Positions 1-5,685 of a stretch of DNA of 5,685 nucleotides are shown here, piece by piece. The position numbers and the translations under genes are program-made. The stretch is from an uncultured Opitutia bacterium (GTDB lineage Bacteria; Verrucomicrobiota; Verrucomicrobiia; Opitutales; UBA953), in assembly GCA_903921665.1 (NCBI GenBank), contig CAIXQT010000326.1, forward strand, positions 1 to 5,685, read 5' to 3'. A model generated the notes under the pieces. That model was not told the DNA's origin, did no database searches, and worked only from the letters and a program-made list of their open reading frames with translations. Every line of letters begins with the position of its first letter. The first letter of the stretch is position 1.

Positions 1-133
1 AGCCCGACGGGCCGAGGATGGCGACGAACTCGCCCTTCTGGAAATCCAGGTCGACGCCCGCGAGCGCATGGACCGTCTCGTCACCCATGACGTAGGTCTT
101 GCGCAGACCGCGGATGGCGATGAGCGCGGGCAT
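1..133 (-). CDS. MacB-type ABC transporter ATP-binding protein, N-terminal fragment (cut by window edge)
   Basis: Only the first 44 codons are visible; the gene continues past base 1. The translation begins MPALIAIRGLRKTY, has the MacB/LolD-like stretch GDETVHALAGVDL (residues 18-30), and then KGEFVAILGPSG, which is the start of the Walker A P-loop (residues 41-44, cut just before the expected SGKS/T). This family hydrolyses ATP at the cytoplasmic face of the inner membrane to drive MacAB-type export of macrolides, peptides or lipoprotein-related cargo. The start ATG (133-131) lies one base after the TGA of the adaptor gene, with no clear Shine-Dalgarno sequence, so translation is probably coupled. 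The upstream adaptor and channel genes support a pump role. It cannot be seen whether the permease is fused, as in MacB, or encoded by a separate gene. The cargo is unknown. Confidence 0.9.
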   Translation of the reverse strand, partial: MPALIAIRGLRKTYVMGDETVHALAGVDLDFQKGEFVAILGPSG

Positions 134-134
134 C

Positions 135-1214
135 TCAGCGGGCGATCGCGGGACGGACGAGGCTGACGACATCGCCGGGGGCGACGCCTTGCTTGATCTG
201 CGACCAGCCGCCGTCGCTCAGGCCCAGGCTGACCTTGCGGGCATCCCATTCGCCTTCGGCGTTGCGGACGTAGACCAGCCGATCCGCGCCATCGATGAAG
301 ACGGCCGACACCGGTACGGCGGAGCAACCTTTGACGCTGTCGACGGTCACGGTGACATTGGCGCTGATGCCCGGGCGGACGCCGTCGCCGGCGGCGAACG
401 AGACCTGGGTCGGGAAGACGCGCAGGTCCGGCACCTTGAGGTCAGCCGTGCCGAACGGGGTCATGAAGGTGATCTTGCCGGGCTTACGCAGGCTAGGGAT
501 GGAGTCGAAGGTCACCATCGCTTCCTTGCCGATTTCGACGCGCGTGGCGGCGAACTCGTTGAGGTTGACGTCGACGCGCAGGATCGACGTGTCCGAGACC
601 GTCATGATGAGCGTGCCGCTGTTGATCGACTGGGCGCCGATGACGATCTGGCCTTCGAGGATGGTGCAATCGGACACCTGGCCGTCGTGCGGGGCGCGGA
701 TGACTGTCTTGCGGACGTTCTCGGAGGCCTTGTCGAGACGGGATTGGGCGATCTCGCTCTGCAGCTTCGCGACTTCGAACGCCGTCTTGGCGTCGAGCAT
801 CTCGCGCTCGGAGACGAAGCCCTTGGCGCGGAGCGCCTCGGAGCGGCGCAGGTCGCGGGTGACCTTCTCCAAGGTGAACTTCTGCAACTGCAAGGTCCGG
901 CCAGCCTCATCCTCGTCGGCCTTGGCGAGCACCGGGTCGAGCTCGGCGAGGACCTGGTCCTTCTTCACGATATCACCGGTCTGCACGTAAAGTTTCTGGA
1001 GCTTGCCGCTGACTTCCGCGCGGATGTTGCTGTAGATCACGGCACGGACGAAGCCCGCGGCCTCGATGGTCTCGCGGATATCGCGCTTCTCCGCCTTGGC
1101 TTCGTTGACGGAGGAGGCGCCGGCGACCGGGCGGGAGCCTTTCTTCTTCGGCCAGAAGGCGAACGTGAGCCCGCCGACGACGGCCAGGATAAGGAGGGGC
1201 TTGAGAAACTTCAT
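135..1214 (-). CDS. Periplasmic adaptor (membrane fusion protein) of the MacA/HlyD family
   Basis: This 359-residue protein is close in length to E. coli MacA (about 370). It has an N-terminal membrane anchor (residues about 5-20) followed by WPKKK, and no lipobox cysteine, so it is probably held in the inner membrane by a single helix. The lipoyl half-motifs lie at about 62-95 (IRAEVSGKL, GDIVKKDQVL) and 170-200 (IRAPHDGQV, EGQIVIG). Between them is a charged alpha-hairpin coiled coil (about 97-168). The beta-barrel spans about 205-290 and ends in RPGISANVTV, a MacA-like signature; a membrane-proximal domain follows (about 295-357). The hairpin tip carries R124-x3-L128-x6-S135, the spacing of the TolC-docking RLS motif known from AcrA. 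The adaptor should link the ABC transporter to the outer-membrane channel. Its ATG overlaps the channel stop (ATGA), and no Shine-Dalgarno sequence is visible, so coupled translation is likely. The family is clear; the substrate is not. Confidence 0.94.
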   Translation of the reverse strand: MKFLKPLLILAVVGGLTFAFWPKKKGSRPVAGASSVNEAKAEKRDIRETIEAAGFVRAVIYSNIRAEVSGKLQKLYVQTGDIVKKDQVLAELDPVLAKADEDEAGRTLQLQKFTLEKVTRDLRRSEALRAKGFVSEREMLDAKTAFEVAKLQSEIAQSRLDKASENVRKTVIRAPHDGQVSDCTILEGQIVIGAQSINSGTLIMTVSDTSILRVDVNLNEFAATRVEIGKEAMVTFDSIPSLRKPGKITFMTPFGTADLKVPDLRVFPTQVSFAAGDGVRPGISANVTVTVDSVKGCSAVPVSAVFIDGADRLVYVRNAEGEWDARKVSLGLSDGGWSQIKQGVAPGDVVSLVRPAIAR

Positions 1215-2779
1215 GGAGTGGAGGTCAGGGGGGGAAGCGGGTCTTCGGAGCCGAGGCCGGCGCCGACCTTCTGCTCGACGGCGTCCATCGTGAAACCGTG
1301 GCGCGGCAGGAGAGACCCATCGAGCCGGGCGACCTTCGCCGAGGCGGCGCGGGCGTCGAGATGCGACTGCACCCAGTTGAGCTGGGCGGAGTCGAGCGCG
1401 GCCTGCGCCTGCAGCACGCGCAGGACATCGGACTGTCCGGCATCGAAGCGGGCGCGCTCGCCTTCGTAAGATTGGCGCTGCAGTTCCAGCGAAGAGGTCG
1501 CGGCCTCGACGCGAGAACGGGCGGCCTCGAGCTCGCGCCAGGAGGCCCGGGCGGAGAAGACGAGATTCTGGCGGACGTCGGCGAGGCGGAGTTCGGCCTG
1601 ACGGCGGGCGCGGTAAGCTGACCGCAAGGTCGCCGTCGACTCACGGAAACCGAGAGGGAAGCTCAGGCGGAGCTCGGCGTAGTTGCTCCAGCCCGAATTC
1701 TGGCGATAGCCGTCGTACCCGCCTGACACGCCGGCGCCAACGGCACCGGCAGCGCCGAAACGAGAGCCGCCCACGGAGAGGTCGAGGCTGGGGTGGTCGT
1801 TCTGTTCGGCCTGCGCGACGACCGCCTCGGACTGGGCGATATTGGAAAGCTGGATGGCGGCGCCGAAATCGAAATCCGCGACCGTCCGGATCCACGGAGC
1901 GAAAGCGGGCGGTGCCGAGACCGCGGACGTCGGCATCTCCACGACGAGCAGGTCCGCCTCGACGGCGGCGGCATCGCCTTGGCCGAGCAGGCGACGGAGA
2001 CTCATCTCCGCGTTGTCGAGCGACTGGCGGGAATTCAGGACGGCGACCTGCTGGCTCGCGACGTCCGCGGCGGCCTGCAGCTCCTCGAGCACGGTCGCAT
2101 CGCCGAGCGAACGCTTGGCGCGGATCTGGGCGAGGAAGGTCTCCGCCGAGCGGAGGCTTGTCTCGCGCAGGGCGACGAGCTTGCGCGTACCGGCCAGAGA
2201 CCAGTAGGCGATCTCGGCGTCGCGGATGAGGTCGAGCGAAGCGGCGCGCAGGGCCAGCCGATTGCGGTAAGCGCTCTGGCGAGCGGAGATCAGGGAGGTC
2301 AGGTTGACCGCGCGCCAGCCACCGGCGAGCAGCGGCTGAGTATAAGCGATGTTGCTCCCGAGGTCGTAAGCGGAGGCCGTGGTCAGGGCGCCGCTGTCCT
2401 CCCAGGAGCGCGTGAGCCCGGCGCCGACCGAGAGCGTGCCGCCCCAGCTGAACTTCTGGCTCAGCGCGACGTCCGAATCATGGAAGCGGCCGGCGGCGAT
2501 CCCGCCCGTGATATCAGCGTAGGCCCGGGAGCCGCTGAGTCGGTTAGTCCACGACAGATTCGGGTCGAAGACCGCTTCGGAGACATCGACCGCGTCCAAG
2601 GCGCGGAGCGCGTCGAGGCGGGTCACGGTCAGGCCGAGATTATGGAGCAGGGTCCGGTCGATCGCCTTCTCCAACGTAAGCGGACCGGCGGGAGCGGCGG
2701 CCGTCGACGCAGGCACGCCGGTCTCGGCTCCCAGGAGGGAGGCCGCAGCCAGGAATGCCAAGGTGAGGACAAGACGCAT
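1211..2779 (-). CDS. TolC-family outer-membrane efflux channel
   Basis: Read from the ATG at 2779, the protein has 522 residues. It starts with a clear signal peptide (MRLVLTLAFLAAASLLGAE, cleavage near residue 18-20) and contains no cysteine, so it is not a lipoprotein. Two OEP repeats are visible. The first covers about 34-268, with a helix at 36-66, beta-strands beginning FDPNLSW (71-77), YTQPLLAGG (146-154), and long Ala/Leu/Arg helices. The second covers about 305-488, with strands around PSLDLSVGG (330-338) and AELRLSFPLG (368-377), then a long helix including FDAGQSDVLRVLQAQAALD (445-463). This is the usual TolC layout of a trimeric barrel plus a periplasmic alpha-tunnel. An extra strand-rich stretch (about 80-140) lies in the first barrel region. 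An ATG at 2800 would add 7 residues (529 in total) and is also plausible. The open frame reaches back to 2860, but that start lies inside the upstream gene's terminator. Neither near start has a good ribosome-binding site. It overlaps the adaptor gene by 4 bp. Confidence 0.93.
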   Translation of the reverse strand: MRLVLTLAFLAAASLLGAETGVPASTAAAPAGPLTLEKAIDRTLLHNLGLTVTRLDALRALDAVDVSEAVFDPNLSWTNRLSGSRAYADITGGIAAGRFHDSDVALSQKFSWGGTLSVGAGLTRSWEDSGALTTASAYDLGSNIAYTQPLLAGGWRAVNLTSLISARQSAYRNRLALRAASLDLIRDAEIAYWSLAGTRKLVALRETSLRSAETFLAQIRAKRSLGDATVLEELQAAADVASQQVAVLNSRQSLDNAEMSLRRLLGQGDAAAVEADLLVVEMPTSAVSAPPAFAPWIRTVADFDFGAAIQLSNIAQSEAVVAQAEQNDHPSLDLSVGGSRFGAAGAVGAGVSGGYDGYRQNSGWSNYAELRLSFPLGFRESTATLRSAYRARRQAELRLADVRQNLVFSARASWRELEAARSRVEAATSSLELQRQSYEGERARFDAGQSDVLRVLQAQAALDSAQLNWVQSHLDARAASAKVARLDGSLLPRHGFTMDAVEQKVGAGLGSEDPLPPLTSTP

Positions 2780-2798
2780 GTTCAGGGGTAAGTACCTC

Positions 2799-2826
2799 AT
2801 AACAGGGAGATTGTTCCCACTGCAAA
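2799..2826 (-). promoter_or_regulatory. Possible sigma70-like promoter of the efflux operon with a dyad in the spacer
   Basis: On the minus strand, TTTGCA (2826-2821) and TGTTAT (2804-2799) are 16 bases apart, each matching 4 of 6 consensus bases. Transcription would begin near 2792, leaving a short leader before the ATG at 2779. The spacer contains a GGGA-N6-TCCC inverted repeat (2805-2818) that could bind a regulator. The -35 box overlaps the terminator tail of the upstream gene. The match is weak, and the site is proposed mainly because a strong terminator lies just upstream, so the efflux genes need their own start. It could be chance. Confidence 0.25.
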
Positions 2827-2855
2827 ACAAAGCGGCGCACCTTTCGATGCGCCGC
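2821..2855 (-). terminator. Intrinsic terminator after the FKBP gene
   Basis: On the minus strand, GCGGCGCA (2855-2848) pairs perfectly with TGCGCCGC (2839-2832). A further T-G wobble and a C-G pair close a GAAA tetraloop (2845-2842), giving a 10-step stem. The run TTTGTTTT (2831-2824) follows directly. The hairpin lies 23 bp after the FKBP stop. This is a textbook rho-independent terminator and separates the carB-FKBP block from the efflux operon. Confidence 0.9.
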
Positions 2856-2878
2856 GTCAAAGAGACTGGAATCAGCCC

Positions 2879-3619
2879 TTACTTAGCCTTCGAAATCTCG
2901 ACCAGCTCGACCTCGAACTCGAGGACCGACTTGCCGGGGATCGGGCCCTGGCCCTGGTCGCCGTAGGCGATGGCGGACGGGCAGTAGAGGACGATCTTGC
3001 CGCCGACACCGATGAGCTGGACGCCTTCGGTCCAAGCCGGGATCACGCCGCTGAGCGGGAATTCGGTCGGCTCATTGTTGCGGGTCTTGGTGGAATCGAA
3101 GACCTTGCCGTCGACGAGCTTGCCTTCGTAGCGGCACTTCACGGTCGATTCCTTGGTCGGCTTCACGGCGGAACCCGGAGCGAGGATCTTGTAGCGGAGG
3201 CCCGAGGCGGTCTTCGTCACCGACTTGTCGGCGTCGATCTTGGCGAGGAATTCCTCGTTCTGCTTGCCCCACTTGCCGGCCTTGGCGTTGACGCGTTCCT
3301 GGAACATGGCGTCGGCGCCTTCGCCGAGTTCGGCGGGGTTGAACTTCGGCTTTTCGCCGCGCATCGCCTGGCGCACGCCGGCGAGGAAGAGTTCGATCTC
3401 CTCGTCGGTGAGCTCGAGCTGCGAGTTCACTTGCGGCATGGGGGACTGGCTGGCGATGGAGAAGCCAAGCATGGTCCAGGCCTGTTTGACCTGATCGGGG
3501 GTGAGCGGTTTCACGGTTTTTGCGGGGGGAGGAGTGGGGGCGGCGGCGGCTTTGGGCGCGTCGGCGGCATGGAGGGACGCGACGGCGACGGCCAGCGCGG
3601 CGAGGACGGGGTATTTCAT
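2879..3619 (-). CDS. Secreted FKBP-type peptidyl-prolyl cis-trans isomerase (FkpA/Mip-like)
   Basis: This 246-residue protein starts with a signal peptide (MKYPVLAALAVAVASLHAAD, cleavage about 18-19). The signal has no cysteine, so the protein should be soluble in the periplasm. An Ala/Pro-rich linker follows (20-40), then an FKBP_N-type helical dimerisation domain (about 42-132), and a C-terminal FKBP domain (about 138-243). FKBP pocket residues can be matched to human FKBP12: Y164, F174-D175 in KVFDS, V192-I193 and W196 in GVIPAWTEGVQL, Y219 in AIAYG, and F235 in LEFEVELVEI. The Phe46 equivalent appears to be T185. The protein should therefore be catalytically competent, speeding proline isomerisation and acting as a chaperone for exported proteins. 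Its length fits FkpA/Mip (about 230-270). It starts 22 bp after carB with no terminator between them, so it is probably co-transcribed. An AGGA lies 11 bases before the start. Its natural clients are unknown. Confidence 0.95.
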   Translation of the reverse strand: MKYPVLAALAVAVASLHAADAPKAAAAPTPPPAKTVKPLTPDQVKQAWTMLGFSIASQSPMPQVNSQLELTDEEIELFLAGVRQAMRGEKPKFNPAELGEGADAMFQERVNAKAGKWGKQNEEFLAKIDADKSVTKTASGLRYKILAPGSAVKPTKESTVKCRYEGKLVDGKVFDSTKTRNNEPTEFPLSGVIPAWTEGVQLIGVGGKIVLYCPSAIAYGDQGQGPIPGKSVLEFEVELVEISKAK

Positions 3620-3630
3620 GGGAAAGGGTT

Positions 3631-3634
3631 TCCT
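3631..3634 (-). promoter_or_regulatory. Ribosome-binding site of the FKBP gene
   Basis: On the minus strand AGGA (3634-3631) lies 11 bases before the ATG at 3619 and supports that start. It is the only recognisable Shine-Dalgarno-like site at a start codon in this window. It sits within two overlapping short inverted repeats: GGAAA/TTTCC (3633-3629 with 3625-3621) would cover it, and GGGT/ACCC (3638-3635 with 3629-3626) would leave it in the loop. Confidence 0.5.
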
Positions 3635-3641
3635 ACCCGAT

Positions 3642-5685
<2,044 letters not shown>

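Noticed and set aside
99..1469. Long plus-strand open frame (456 codons) opposite the adaptor and the end of the channel gene
   Set aside because: It lies wholly antisense to two genes with clear family signatures, its translation is low-complexity and rich in Asp/Ala/Gly/Arg as expected from the reverse of GC-rich codons, and no domain is recognisable.
1793..2791. Plus-strand open frame of 332 codons opposite the channel gene
   Set aside because: The channel frame shows a signal peptide and two OEP repeats; the opposite frame shows no motif and has biased composition typical of a shadow frame.
3540..3553. GC-rich simple repeat (gcggcggc-like)
   Set aside because: It encodes part of the Ala/Pro-rich linker after the FKBP signal peptide; codon bias explains it.
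2879..3619. Possible disulfide between C162 and C213 in the FKBP domain
   Set aside because: By comparison with the FKBP12 fold these residues fall on strands separated by another strand, so direct bonding is unlikely.

Overview
The window is GC-rich and almost entirely coding, with all five recognisable genes on the minus strand. Reading in the direction of transcription (high to low coordinates), they are: carB (3' two thirds), a secreted FKBP-type peptidyl-prolyl isomerase, a TolC-family outer-membrane channel, a MacA/HlyD-type periplasmic adaptor, and the first 44 codons of a MacB-type ABC ATPase. The channel, the adaptor and the signal peptides indicate a Gram-negative (diderm) bacterium. 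The high GC content, weak Shine-Dalgarno signals and general character of the proteins would fit Verrucomicrobiota (Opitutae-like), but this is a low-confidence guess that the sequence does not prove.

The layout forms two transcription blocks. Block 1 (about 5685 to 2821) holds carB and the FKBP gene, separated by 22 bp with no terminator between them. It closes with a strong intrinsic terminator at 2821-2855, whose hairpin has a GAAA tetraloop and is followed by a T-rich run. Block 2 (about 2800 to 1 and beyond) holds the channel, adaptor and ABC genes. The channel and adaptor genes overlap by an ATGA, and the adaptor stop is followed after one base by the ABC start. This tight chain indicates one translationally coupled operon for a complete tripartite export pump.

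CarB makes carbamoyl phosphate for pyrimidines and arginine. The FKBP protein is predicted to fold proteins in the periplasm. The three pump proteins would form a continuous inner membrane-periplasm-outer membrane conduit. The adaptor carries an intact R-x3-L-x6-S hairpin-tip motif of the type that docks on TolC.

No RNA gene, mobile element, CRISPR array or long repeat was seen, and no gene-free stretch exceeds about 100 bp. The window looks like ordinary chromosomal sequence. The points worth a second look are the carB-FKBP linkage, the regulatory junction at 2780-2860, and the adaptor-channel pairing. No new system is evident.
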